DNA of 36,554 nt from Paraburkholderia elongata (GTDB taxonomy: Bacteria; Pseudomonadota; Gammaproteobacteria; Burkholderiales; Burkholderiaceae), in assembly GCF_013177735.1 (NCBI RefSeq), contig NZ_WOEZ01000041.1, positions 1 to 36,554 on the forward strand, read 5' to 3'. Within the stretch, counting starts at the first letter, position 1. Each line of letters starts with the position of its first letter. Made by a program: the position numbers and the translations under genes. Of this stretch, positions 7,888 to 16,649 are shown piece after piece. A model generated the notes under the pieces. That model searched no databases and was not told the DNA's origin. It was given only the letters and a program-made list of their open reading frames with translations.

Positions 7888-10800
7888 ATGACCGCTCGCC
7901 TGCCCATCGACGGCACGCCCGCTCTCGCCGACTACAAGCTGTCCGACAACCTCACTGCCACGCGCGGCAGGATTTTCCTGACCGGTACCCAGGCGCTGGT
8001 GCGCCTTGCGCTGATGCAACGCGCGGTCGACCGCGCGCACGGCATGAATACAGCCGGCTTCATCAGCGGCTATCGCGGCTCGCCGCTCGGCATGGTCGAC
8101 CAGCAGTTGTGGAAAGCGCAGAAACTGCTCACAGCGAGTGATATTCGCTTTTTGCCGGCGATCAACGAAGAACTCGGCGGCACTGCGGTGCTCGGCACGC
8201 AGCGGGTGGAATCGGACCCGGAGCGCACGGTCGAAGGCGTGTTCGCGATGTGGTACGGCAAGGGCCCAGGCGTCGACCGCGCTGGCGATGCGCTGAAGCA
8301 CGGCAACGCGTACGGCTCGTCACCGCACGGTGGCGTGCTGGTGGTGGCGGGCGATGACCACGGATGCGTGTCGTCGTCGATGCCGCATCAGAGCGACTTC
8401 GCGTTGATGGCGTGGCATATGCCGGTGGTGAATCCGTCGAACATTGCCGACATGCTCGAGTTCGGCCTGTATGGCTGGGCGCTGTCGCGCTTCTCGGGTG
8501 CGTGGGTCGGCTACAAGGCGATCTCGGAAACGGTCGAATCCGGCTCGACGGTGGACCTCGATGCACTGCAAACCGAATGGACGATTCCACAGGATTTCGA
8601 AGCACCCACGGGCGGCCTACATAACCGCTGGCCCGATCTGCCCAGCCTGACAATCGAATCGCGGATGCACGCGAAGCTCGACGCGGTTCGTCATTTCGCG
8701 CGCACCAACAGCATCGACAAATGGATTGCGCCGAGTCCGCATGCGAACGTGGGTATCGTCACGTGCGGCAAGGCGCATCTCGATTTGATGGAAACGCTGC
8801 GCCGGCTCGATCTGACCGTCGCCGATCTGGAAGCGGCCGGCGTGCGCATCTACAAGGTCGGCTTGTCGTTTCCGTTGGAGATGACGCGCATCGAGGCGTT
8901 CGTGTCCGGTTTGTCCGAAGTGCTGGTGATCGAGGAGAAGGGCCCCGTCATCGAGCAACAGATCAAAGACTATCTGTACAACCGCACGCAAGGCACGCGT
9001 CCGATCGTGGTCGGCAAGAATGCCGAAGATGGCACGCTGCTGCTGTCGTCGCTCGGTGAATTGCGGCCGTCGCGCATTCTGCCGGTGTTCGCGAACTGGC
9101 TCGCGAAGCACAAGCCGGCGCTCGATCGTCGCGAGCGTGTGGTCGATCTGGTTGCGCCACAAATCCTCTCGAATGCCGCGGATAGCGTGAAGCGTACGCC
9201 GTATTTCTGCTCGGGCTGCCCGCACAACACGTCGACCAAAGTGCCTGAAGGTTCGATCGCGCATGCGGGGATCGGCTGTCACTTCATGGCGTCGTGGATG
9301 GAGCGGGACACCACCGGCCTGATTCAGATGGGCGGTGAAGGCGTCGATTGGGCCTCGCATTCGATGTTCACGAAAACGCGCCACGTATTCCAGAATCTCG
9401 GCGACGGCACCTACTTTCACTCCGGCATTCTCGCGATCCGCCAGGCGGTGGCCGCGAACACCACCATCACCTACAAGATCCTCTATAACGATGCCGTCGC
9501 GATGACGGGCGGCCAGCCGGTCGACGGCAGCATCTCGGTGCCGCAGATCGCGCGTCAGGTGGAAGCCGAAGGCGTATCGCGTTTCGTCGTGGTCAGCGAC
9601 GAGCCGGAGAAATACGACGGCCATCACGACCAGTTTCCGAAAGGCACGACGTTCCATCATCGCAGCGAAATGGACACGGTGCAGCGCGCGTTGCGCGATA
9701 TCGACGGCGTGACCGTGCTGATCTACGACCAGACCTGTGCGGCGGAAAAACGGCGTCGCAGGAAAAAAGGCGAGTTTCCCGATCCGGACAAGCGTCTGTT
9801 CATCAACGAGGAAGTCTGCGAGGGCTGCGGCGATTGTGGCGTGCAATCGAACTGTCTGTCGGTCGAACCGGTTGAGACCACGTTGGGGCGCAAGCGCCGC
9901 ATCGATCAATCGTCGTGCAATAAGGACTATTCCTGCGTGAACGGTTTCTGCCCGAGCTTCGTCACTGTGGAAGGCGGCAAGCTGAAGAAAGCCGCGGGCG
10001 CCGCGTTCGATCCGGCCGCGCTCGCCGCACGCGTCGACGCCTTGCCGATTCCCGCGACGCATCTCGACGCCGCGCCGTACGACATTCTGGTGACGGGCGT
10101 TGGCGGCACGGGCGTCGTGACGGTCGGCGCATTGATCAGCATGGCCGCGCATCTGGAAGGCAAGAGCGCGTCGGTGCTCGACTTCATGGGCTTCGCGCAA
10201 AAGGGCGGCTCGGTGCTGTCGTTCGTGCGCTTCGCCGCGCGCGACGAGTGGCTCAATCAGGTCCGCATCGACACGCAACAGGCTGACGTGCTGCTCGCCT
10301 GCGACATGGTGGTGGGCGCGAGCGCCGATGCCTTGCAAACTGTGCGTCATGGCCGCACGCGCATCGTCGTAAACACGCACGCGATTCCGAACGCGACCTT
10401 CGTGCAGAACCCGGACGCGACGCTGCATGCCGATGCATTGATCGACAAGATGCGCCACGCGGCGGGCGTTGATCGCATGTCGACCTGCGACGCTCAGGCG
10501 CTCGCCACGCGTTTTCTCGGCGACACCATCGGCGCGAACATTCTGATGCTCGGTTATGCCTGGCAACTCGGCCTCGTGCCGGTGTCGTTCGCCGCGATGA
10601 TGCGCGCGATCGAATTGAACAACGTTGCGGTGCAGATGAATCAGCTGGCGTTTTCGATCGGGCGTGTTGCCGCGGAAGACCCGGCCGCGCTGGAATCGCT
10701 GTGGCAAACACGGCATCTGGCGAAGCAGGTGGTGCGCGTCGATACGCTCGACGAACTGATCGCGCATCGCGAGGGCCGTCTCCAGACATACGGTGGCGCG

Positions 10801-11475
10801 AGCTATGTAAAGCGGTATCGCGCGCTGGTCGATGCGGCGCGTCGTGCCGAAACCGCAAGCGATGTAAAGAGTGAACGCATCACGCGCGCAGTGGCGACGA
10901 CGTTCTATCGTCTGCTTGCGGTGAAAGACGAATACGAAGTCGCGCGTCTGCATACGGATGCGGCCTTCCGTGAAGCCCTGGAAGCGCAATTCGAAGGTGT
11001 CGCGGGCAAGGACTTCGGCATCAAGTTCAACCTCGCGCCGCCGACGCTCACGCGTCCGCAACCGGGCGTCAGTCCGACCAAAAAGACCTTCGGTCAGTGG
11101 ATGTGGCCGGTGCTCGGCGTGATGGCGAAGTTCAGCGGTCTGCGTGGCACGATGCTCGATCCGTTCGGCCGCACGCTGGAACGCAAAATGGAGCGCGAAC
11201 TCGCCGACGACTACGAAACCACGTTGCAACGCGCGTTCTCGAAGCTCAACGCAAACAATCTCGAAGACGTCGCGAAGCTCGCCGATCTGCATGCGCGTGT
11301 ACGCGGTTATGGTCACGTGAAGCTGGCGAATCTGGCGGGTGTGAAGCGCGGTGAGCGCGATCTCGCGGCACGCTTGCAGATCGAAGCGGCGACGAGCGCG
11401 TCGGTGAAGAAGTCGTTGGAAGAGGTGAAGGGCGCCGGTCAGTTGCGCGGCATCCCGGTGGTCGTCGCGAAGTAA
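7888..11475 (+). CDS. Fused indolepyruvate ferredoxin oxidoreductase (IorA-IorB type)
   Basis: This 1195-residue protein fuses the alpha (IorA) and gamma (IorB) parts of a 2-oxoacid ferredoxin oxidoreductase. It is thought to decarboxylate arylpyruvates such as indolepyruvate to acyl-CoA, coupled to ferredoxin, in aromatic amino acid breakdown. Seen in order are the pyrimidine-binding region (GYRGSPLGMVDQQLW), EEKGPVIE (near 350-357), CSGCPHN (C441, C444) with the TPP-binding half, a cysteine cluster for Fe-S binding (C644, C647, C650, C656, then C677, C683, C688), and the IorB-like domain beginning at TGVGGTGVVTVG (about 736-747). ATG 7888 has GGAGA nine bases upstream; an upstream open extension is ignored. 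It is cytoplasmic and monocistronic, and ends at a strong shared terminator. Confidence 0.93.
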   Translation: MTARLPIDGTPALADYKLSDNLTATRGRIFLTGTQALVRLALMQRAVDRAHGMNTAGFISGYRGSPLGMVDQQLWKAQKLLTASDIRFLPAINEELGGTAVLGTQRVESDPERTVEGVFAMWYGKGPGVDRAGDALKHGNAYGSSPHGGVLVVAGDDHGCVSSSMPHQSDFALMAWHMPVVNPSNIADMLEFGLYGWALSRFSGAWVGYKAISETVESGSTVDLDALQTEWTIPQDFEAPTGGLHNRWPDLPSLTIESRMHAKLDAVRHFARTNSIDKWIAPSPHANVGIVTCGKAHLDLMETLRRLDLTVADLEAAGVRIYKVGLSFPLEMTRIEAFVSGLSEVLVIEEKGPVIEQQIKDYLYNRTQGTRPIVVGKNAEDGTLLLSSLGELRPSRILPVFANWLAKHKPALDRRERVVDLVAPQILSNAADSVKRTPYFCSGCPHNTSTKVPEGSIAHAGIGCHFMASWMERDTTGLIQMGGEGVDWASHSMFTKTRHVFQNLGDGTYFHSGILAIRQAVAANTTITYKILYNDAVAMTGGQPVDGSISVPQIARQVEAEGVSRFVVVSDEPEKYDGHHDQFPKGTTFHHRSEMDTVQRALRDIDGVTVLIYDQTCAAEKRRRRKKGEFPDPDKRLFINEEVCEGCGDCGVQSNCLSVEPVETTLGRKRRIDQSSCNKDYSCVNGFCPSFVTVEGGKLKKAAGAAFDPAALAARVDALPIPATHLDAAPYDILVTGVGGTGVVTVGALISMAAHLEGKSASVLDFMGFAQKGGSVLSFVRFAARDEWLNQVRIDTQQADVLLACDMVVGASADALQTVRHGRTRIVVNTHAIPNATFVQNPDATLHADALIDKMRHAAGVDRMSTCDAQALATRFLGDTIGANILMLGYAWQLGLVPVSFAAMMRAIELNNVAVQMNQLAFSIGRVAAEDPAALESLWQTRHLAKQVVRVDTLDELIAHREGRLQTYGGASYVKRYRALVDAARRAETASDVKSERITRAVATTFYRLLAVKDEYEVARLHTDAAFREALEAQFEGVAGKDFGIKFNLAPPTLTRPQPGVSPTKKTFGQWMWPVLGVMAKFSGLRGTMLDPFGRTLERKMERELADDYETTLQRAFSKLNANNLEDVAKLADLHARVRGYGHVKLANLAGVKRGERDLAARLQIEAATSASVKKSLEEVKGAGQLRGIPVVVAK

Positions 11476-11494
11476 TTCTTTCGCTCAGTGGATG

Positions 11495-11534
11495 AAAAAT
11501 GCCGCTTCGGGTTGAACCTCGAAGCGGCATTTTT
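11495..11534. terminator. Bidirectional intrinsic terminator
   Basis: A 15-bp perfect stem (AAAAATGCCGCTTCG with its complement) encloses a 10-nt loop and has T runs on both strands. It lies between the oxidoreductase stop (11475) and the convergent cutC stop (11567) and can serve both. Confidence 0.9.
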
Positions 11535-11566
11535 TTGCCTGATGGATTAACTACGCTTAGCTGTGT

Positions 11567-12310
11567 TCAGCCATGCGTTGCGTCGAGCAGCGCTCTAACT
11601 TGCGCGACCTTGTTGGCATCGACCGGCGCGAGGCCGTTGCCGCCGACTCGCACGCCCGAGCCGAAGTGCACGGCTTCGACCTGTGTCTTGCTCACGAAGT
11701 CGGCGACCGCATCGACGGTCAATCCCGCGCCCGCCAGCACCGTGCAATGTGAGCCTGCCGCTTGCCGTACCAGTTCACGCATGATCGACTCCGCCTGCAG
11801 TACCGAAGGTTTTCCGCCAGAGGTCAGGACATTCGTCACGGCATCGAAACCGAGCAGCACGTCGAGTGCTTTTTGCAGATCACGCGTTTCGTCGAACGCT
11901 CGGTGGAACGTGATCGCCAGACCATCAGCCGCATCGATTGCGCGCGCGAGGCCTTCGCGATCGATCTCACCTTCTGCCGTCAGCATGCCGATCACCACGC
12001 CATTCGCGCCGGCCGCTTTGACTGCACGCACGTCGCGCAGCATCACGGCGTAGTCGTCCGAGTCGTACACGAACGAGCGACTATGCGGCCGCACGATTAC
12101 GTTGACTGGCACGCAGGCCGTTGGAGCACCGGTCGCCGCGTTGGCCGCGGGGATTGCCGCCGCGGCAACCACCGCTTCGATCAAGCCAAGGCTCGGCGTC
12201 AAACCGCCCTCGCCCATCGCGGTGACGAGTTCAAGGCGGTTCGCACCCGCCTGCACGGCAAGCCGGGCGTCGGCAACGGTCGTGGCGATGACTTCGAGTA
12301 GGACTGACAT
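11567..12310 (-). CDS. cutC: CutC-family protein
   Basis: This 247-residue TIM-barrel protein matches the CutC family: LLEVIATTVADARLAVQAGANRLELV at the N terminus, VIVRPHSRSFVYDSDDYAVM (about 72-92), ITFHRAFDE (about 132-140), LTSGGKPS and VHFGSGVR near the end. The family was named for copper homeostasis in E. coli, although its biochemical role is uncertain. It is cytoplasmic. It follows the EAL gene on the same strand after 77 bp, so the two may share a transcript. No clear Shine-Dalgarno precedes the ATG. Confidence 0.92.
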   Translation of the reverse strand: MSVLLEVIATTVADARLAVQAGANRLELVTAMGEGGLTPSLGLIEAVVAAAAIPAANAATGAPTACVPVNVIVRPHSRSFVYDSDDYAVMLRDVRAVKAAGANGVVIGMLTAEGEIDREGLARAIDAADGLAITFHRAFDETRDLQKALDVLLGFDAVTNVLTSGGKPSVLQAESIMRELVRQAAGSHCTVLAGAGLTVDAVADFVSKTQVEAVHFGSGVRVGGNGLAPVDANKVAQVRALLDATHG

Positions 12311-12387
12311 AAGCGCGGCCGTGTGTCGTTAAAAGCGACATGATCTCAGAACCGTCGCGCGCCCTCCCAATCGAACCATCGGAACCG

Positions 12388-13656
12388 CTATTCCTCGACC
12401 CAATCGATATCGCCGCACAGCACGCACGTCTGGTCACCGACACGCGTCGCCATCGAGAGCGTCACGCACGGTAACGCCTCGTTGATCGACAGATACGGAC
12501 GCGTCACATGCACGCGTTCCGGCGCATTGATCGCCGCGCGGAAATATGGACGACGCAGCCAGTTCGCCCCTTGCGCATCGGCAAGCGGCAAGAAGCGCGT
12601 CTCATGAGCCGCGCGATCGGCGCGCAACACGACGTTGCGACCCGCCTGCCTGCCCTTCGCGTCGAGCAGGAAGCAGCGCGCGGCATGGTCGAGCGCGAGG
12701 AAGTTCCAGCACACTTCCTCGAGGGGTTCGCCGGCCGCGAGCCGTTCCGCGGCGCGTTCGAACGCCCGCAGGTACGGTGTAAGACGGCTCGCGTTGCGGC
12801 GCTCGCGCGCTTCGGCCTGATCGCGATAGCGTTCGGTGACTTCGCTGATGCAAGTCGTGGCGTGCGCTGCGTCGGCCGCGCCGGGATTCGGCCGGCCGAA
12901 GAAAAAACCCTGTACGAAGTCCGCATCGCAAGCGAGCGCCATCTGCGCTTCATGCTCTGTTTCGACGCCTTCGATCAGCACCAGCTTGCCCGCTTCGTGC
13001 AGCAATGCCACTAGCCCCGGCAGGATCGTCGCCATATCCGCACGATGCGCGGCGTGCGACAGCATGATGCGGTCAAGCTTCACGATATCGGGATTCAATT
13101 GCCAGATCCGTTCGACATTCGAGTGGCCCGCACCGAAGTCGTCGAGTGCGATCAGGAAGCCGCGCTCACGGAACTGGCGCACCGCGTCGGCGAGACGTTC
13201 GAGATCTTCCGCGCGCTGTTCGAGCACCTCGAGCACGATGCGCCGTGGCGACAAATCGAGTCGCTTCAAGTTAGCCAGCAAGGCGGCGGAGAGATACGGA
13301 TCGGTGAGCGCGCCGGGATGGACGTTCAGGAACAGCCATTCGCGCTCGGCGCCGAGCACCTTGAAGTTCTCCAGATGCAGGGTCTGGGCGAGCCGGTCGA
13401 CTTGCAGCACATCGCCCAGACGCGCCGCCTCGCCGAAGACGTCGAGCGGCGACACGGGCCGGTCGAGCGCGTCGTGCGCGCGCAGCAGCCCCTCGTAGCC
13501 CACTGCCCGCATATGCGACAGGCTGAAAATGGGTTGAAACACGCTAGTCAACGTCAGCTCGCCATGCTGCACCGAAAAACGTTCGAGCCCCGACGTCACC
13601 TCGACATCGAAGCCATGCGGCGCGCTGGCCGTCCTTTCCTGTTGCGCAATCGTCAT
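12388..13656 (-). CDS. EAL phosphodiesterase with C-terminal YkuI/Cache-like domain
   Basis: This 422-residue protein has an EAL domain (about 35-270) with the expected set for c-di-GMP hydrolysis: EGLLR (E55), LNVHP, EVLEQ, DDFGAGHSN, KLDR, EGVET and QGFFFGRP. The C-terminal 110 residues (RPYFRAAINAPERVHVTRPYLS and ITLS-like strands) resemble a PAS/Cache-type sensory fold, as in YkuI. No membrane segment is present, so it is probably a cytoplasmic sensor-phosphodiesterase with an unknown ligand. AGAGGA six bases before ATG supports the start. An exact GCCGATAA lies far upstream on the same strand but without a good -35. Confidence 0.88.
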   Translation of the reverse strand: MTIAQQERTASAPHGFDVEVTSGLERFSVQHGELTLTSVFQPIFSLSHMRAVGYEGLLRAHDALDRPVSPLDVFGEAARLGDVLQVDRLAQTLHLENFKVLGAEREWLFLNVHPGALTDPYLSAALLANLKRLDLSPRRIVLEVLEQRAEDLERLADAVRQFRERGFLIALDDFGAGHSNVERIWQLNPDIVKLDRIMLSHAAHRADMATILPGLVALLHEAGKLVLIEGVETEHEAQMALACDADFVQGFFFGRPNPGAADAAHATTCISEVTERYRDQAEARERRNASRLTPYLRAFERAAERLAAGEPLEEVCWNFLALDHAARCFLLDAKGRQAGRNVVLRADRAAHETRFLPLADAQGANWLRRPYFRAAINAPERVHVTRPYLSINEALPCVTLSMATRVGDQTCVLCGDIDWVEE

Positions 13657-13867
13657 GCAATCCTCTCACGCGAGAGCCGGGCCGGTCCGAACGCGGAAGC
13701 GAACAACCTCGGCACCGTTTCCCAAAATGTGCGTCATCGATATTCCTTAAGCAAGCTCCATGCGCACGCTGGCGCACATTCGAATGAAATTTGCGTGCGC
13801 GGTTGCACCGGCGAAAGGGGCAATGCGCCGGCTGCGGGCGTGGCGCGCACCTTTTAGGTGCATCGCC

Positions 13868-13975
13868 TTGCCGGAACGTTTGCCGGAACGTTTGCCGGAA
13901 CGTTTGCCGGGACGCTTGCCGGGACGCTTGCCGGAGCGCTTGCCGGAACGATTGCCGTGACGCTTCCCGTGACGC
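13868..13975. repeat. 12-bp tandem repeat array
   Basis: Nine consecutive 12-bp units of TTGCCGGAACGT type occur; the first three are identical and later ones drift to TTGCCGTGACGC. The array lies in the 480-bp gap between the divergent EAL and antiporter genes. The unit length is a multiple of three, which creates long spurious open frames (LPERLPER and RNVCRNVC); these are not taken as genes. Confidence 0.9.
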
Positions 13976-14136
13976 TTATCGGCCGCGCTTGCGGGGTCTT
14001 GCTGGGTTGGCGATGGCGCGCTGCGTCATCGGGCTAAACTTCGGCCTTGCGCCTCACGCACGCCTCGTGGCCGATATGCGGCGACATCGTCGACGTTTCG
14101 CAGAGGAAGCACCGCTATATCTCCAGAAATAGACCG

Positions 14137-15792
14137 ATGGATATTGTCTTTACCGTACTGATTCTTTTGCTTGCCGTCGCCGCTTCCGGCGTCGTTACCC
14201 GGATACTGCCGATTACCTTGCCGCTGCCGCTCGCCCAGATCGCGATCGGCGCATTGCTCACATGGCCGAGGCTCGGGCTGCACGTCACCTTCGATCCGGA
14301 AATTTTCATGATGCTGTTCATTCCGCCGCTGCTGTTCGCGGATGGATGGCGCATTCCCAAGCGCGAATTGTTCATGGCGCGCCGCTCCATTCTGATGCTT
14401 GCACTCGGCCTGGTTTTCATGACGGTGCTGGCGGTCGGCTACTTCGTGCATGCGCTGGTGCCGTCGATCTCGCTGCCGGTCGCATTCGCGCTTGCCGCGG
14501 TGTTGTCGCCCACCGATGCGGTGGCACTCTCCGGCATCGTCGGCAAGGGCAAGATTCCTGGACGGCTGATGCATATCCTTGAAGGCGAGGCGTTGATGAA
14601 CGACGCGTCGGGTCTTGTCGCATTGAAGTTTGCGATCGCCGCGGCGCTGACGGGTGTGTTTTCGCTGCGCGACGCGTCGATCAGCTACGTGATCATCGCG
14701 GTGGGCGGCCTCGCGACGGGCGCGGCGGTGAGCTGGTTGTTCAGCTTTGTATCGGCGCGCTTTCTGAGTCTTAACGAAGAAGGCGATCCGGCGCCCGGTG
14801 TGGTGATGACGCTGCTGATTCCGTTCGCCGCGTATCTGATCGCCGAGCGCTTCGAGTTGTCGGGCATTCTGGCCGCGGTCTCGGCCGGCATGATGATGAA
14901 CTACGCGAGCATTGCGAACGTCGGGCCGGTGTCATCGCGAGTGCGCGCGACCAGCACGTGGACGATGATCGAGTTCGTCTTCAACGGCATGGTGTTCATT
15001 CTGTTGGGGCTGCAGTTTCCGCACATTCTTGGCCGGGCGTTGCTCGACGCGCACGAGACCAGCGACGCGCAGGTGTGGTTGCTGATCGGCTACATCGCCG
15101 CAGTGGCGGCGGCGCTCTACGCGATGCGCTTCGTCTGGGTGTGGCTGCTGCGCTGGTTCGCGAGCCGCGGCGCGGCGAAGCATGGCGTGGCGAACGCCGT
15201 ACCGGGGTTGCGCACGGTAACGGTGACAACGGTGGCCGGCGTGCGTGGCGCGGTGACGCTGGCGGGCGTGCTGTCGCTGCCGGAAGTCTTGCCTGGCGGC
15301 GCACCGTTACCCGGGCGGGACCTCGCGATTTTCATCGCGTCGGGCGTGATCCTGGTCTCGCTGTTCGTCGCCGTAGTTGCGCTGCCGCTGCTGCTGCGCG
15401 GCTGGCGGCGAGGCAAAGATCCGCATGCCGCGGAAGAAACGATGGCGCGGACGATGGCGGCGCAAGCAGCGATTCGCGCGGTGGACGAACTGCACGATGC
15501 CGAGTGCGCGGATCTTGATGAGTCGGCATCGGCGTATGCGGCTGATGTGACCGCGAGGGTGATGGATGTGTATCGCCGCCGGCTTGCCACGCTCGACGAG
15601 GAGCAGGAGCCGCGGGAATGTGCGCGCCGTGCCGATGCGCTGGAGTTTCGGATGAAGTTGTCGGCTATGCGAGCTGAGCGGAAGGCGCTATTGGCGCTGC
15701 GCAGTAGTCAGGAAATCAATGACGAGACTTTGAATAAGCTCATGCGGGAGGTGGATTTGTCGGAGACGGCGCTGACTGTTCGGAGGAAATAA
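14137..15792 (+). CDS. CPA1-family Na+/H+ antiporter
   Basis: This 551-residue integral inner-membrane protein has about twelve hydrophobic segments between residues 1 and 425 and a soluble helical tail (about 430-551) rich in charged residues. Family hallmarks include FIPPLLFADGW near 60, SPTDAVALSGI (about 126-136) and EGEALMNDASGLVALK (about 149-164), which hold the ion-binding acidic residues of NhaP/NHE-type exchangers. It exchanges Na+ (or K+) for protons to control pH and salt. The frame is open back to 14047, but those 30 residues are hydrophilic; ATG 14137 opens directly into the first membrane helix. The Shine-Dalgarno sequence is weak. The gene ends beside the large inverted-repeat element. 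Confidence 0.92.
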   Translation: MDIVFTVLILLLAVAASGVVTRILPITLPLPLAQIAIGALLTWPRLGLHVTFDPEIFMMLFIPPLLFADGWRIPKRELFMARRSILMLALGLVFMTVLAVGYFVHALVPSISLPVAFALAAVLSPTDAVALSGIVGKGKIPGRLMHILEGEALMNDASGLVALKFAIAAALTGVFSLRDASISYVIIAVGGLATGAAVSWLFSFVSARFLSLNEEGDPAPGVVMTLLIPFAAYLIAERFELSGILAAVSAGMMMNYASIANVGPVSSRVRATSTWTMIEFVFNGMVFILLGLQFPHILGRALLDAHETSDAQVWLLIGYIAAVAAALYAMRFVWVWLLRWFASRGAAKHGVANAVPGLRTVTVTTVAGVRGAVTLAGVLSLPEVLPGGAPLPGRDLAIFIASGVILVSLFVAVVALPLLLRGWRRGKDPHAAEETMARTMAAQAAIRAVDELHDAECADLDESASAYAADVTARVMDVYRRRLATLDEEQEPRECARRADALEFRMKLSAMRAERKALLALRSSQEINDETLNKLMREVDLSETALTVRRK

Positions 15793-15860
15793 AAGGTGGG
15801 GTTTTGCCTTTGCGGCGGCAGGTTTTTGGTTGCCCTTTGGGCAGTGAGGATTGCTTTGTT

Positions 15861-16641
15861 TTTTTGCCTGCGCCGCGCTTTTGTCTATGCTCTTATGGCG
15901 TTGGCCTTTCCTTGAATTCTTATTGGTTTATTAGCGTCGCCCCTGTGCGGGGCAGGCACTTACTTTCTTTGCCGCCGCAAAGAAAGTAAGCAAAGAAAGC
16001 GGCTCCAACCGCTAATTCTTAAGCGGGTCCCCTGGCTTGGAGGAGGTAGTGGTGCATCTGGAATCCGAGCCCTCGCACCTTCGGCGTGAGTGACAAAGCG
16101 CTCATCAGCTCCCACTCCGCACTACGTGCGTCGCGGATGGGGATGCATGGGAAACCTGGGGCTTCGTTTGGCGCGGTGGGAGCCATCGACTTTGCCTCGG
16201 CGAGGCGCTCCCGCTCTCATTGGCGAACCCCCATTTCAAATGAGATGTCGATGCGCCGCACTCACTGCGCGGCCGTCGCAATTGCGCCCGCAGCGGTGAT
16301 GAAATGACGAGTCAGGGAACCGGGCGAACCCCGGGAGCGAAAGCGTAGCGGGTGATTTATGAAGGACCGTTCGGCGCGCGCAGCGCCGCCGGAAGTATGA
16401 CTGCCTTGTCACCAAGGCCGAATGCGCGAGGGCACAGATTCCAGATGCTCCACTGCCTCCTCCAAGCCAGGGGACCCGCTTAAGAATTAGCGGTTGGAGC
16501 CGCTTTCTCTTGCTTCTCTTTGCGGCGGCAAAGAGAAGTAAGTGCCGCCCCGCACAGGGGCGACGCTAATAAACCAATAAGAAAACAAGGAAAGGCCAAC
16601 GCCGCAGGCGAACAGACGAACAAGCGCCGCGAAGGCAAAAA
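15861..16641. repeat. Large imperfect inverted-repeat element
   Basis: Arms of about 167 bp (15898-16065 and 16437-16602) are near-perfect inverted copies, with weaker matching outward to 15861 and 16641 and inward for about 40 bp. Each arm has its own hairpin; in the left arm CTTACTTTCTTTGC (15959-15972) pairs with its complement at 15977-15990 across a CGCC loop. The centre (about 16105-16398) has local hairpins but no convincing gene. The element fills the 858-bp gap between two convergent genes. It resembles multicopy intergenic elements I have seen in Burkholderia-type genomes; copy number cannot be tested here. Confidence 0.85.
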
Positions 16642-16649
16642 CCCAAACC

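Noticed and set aside
8617..11316. 899-codon open frame on the minus strand
   Set aside because: It lies wholly opposite the indolepyruvate oxidoreductase gene, whose motifs are clear. The antisense protein is rich in His, Arg and Ala, as expected of a shadow in GC-rich DNA.
13976..14002. FliA promoter for the minus-strand EAL gene
   Set aside because: The -10 is an exact GCCGATAA, but the -35 position reads GCAAGACC, matching 3 of 8, and the site is 320 bp from the gene across a tandem repeat.
13760..14132. Open frames with LPERLPER and RNVCRNVC repeats
   Set aside because: They arise because the 12-bp DNA repeat is a multiple of three; no ribosome-binding site or homologous domain is present.
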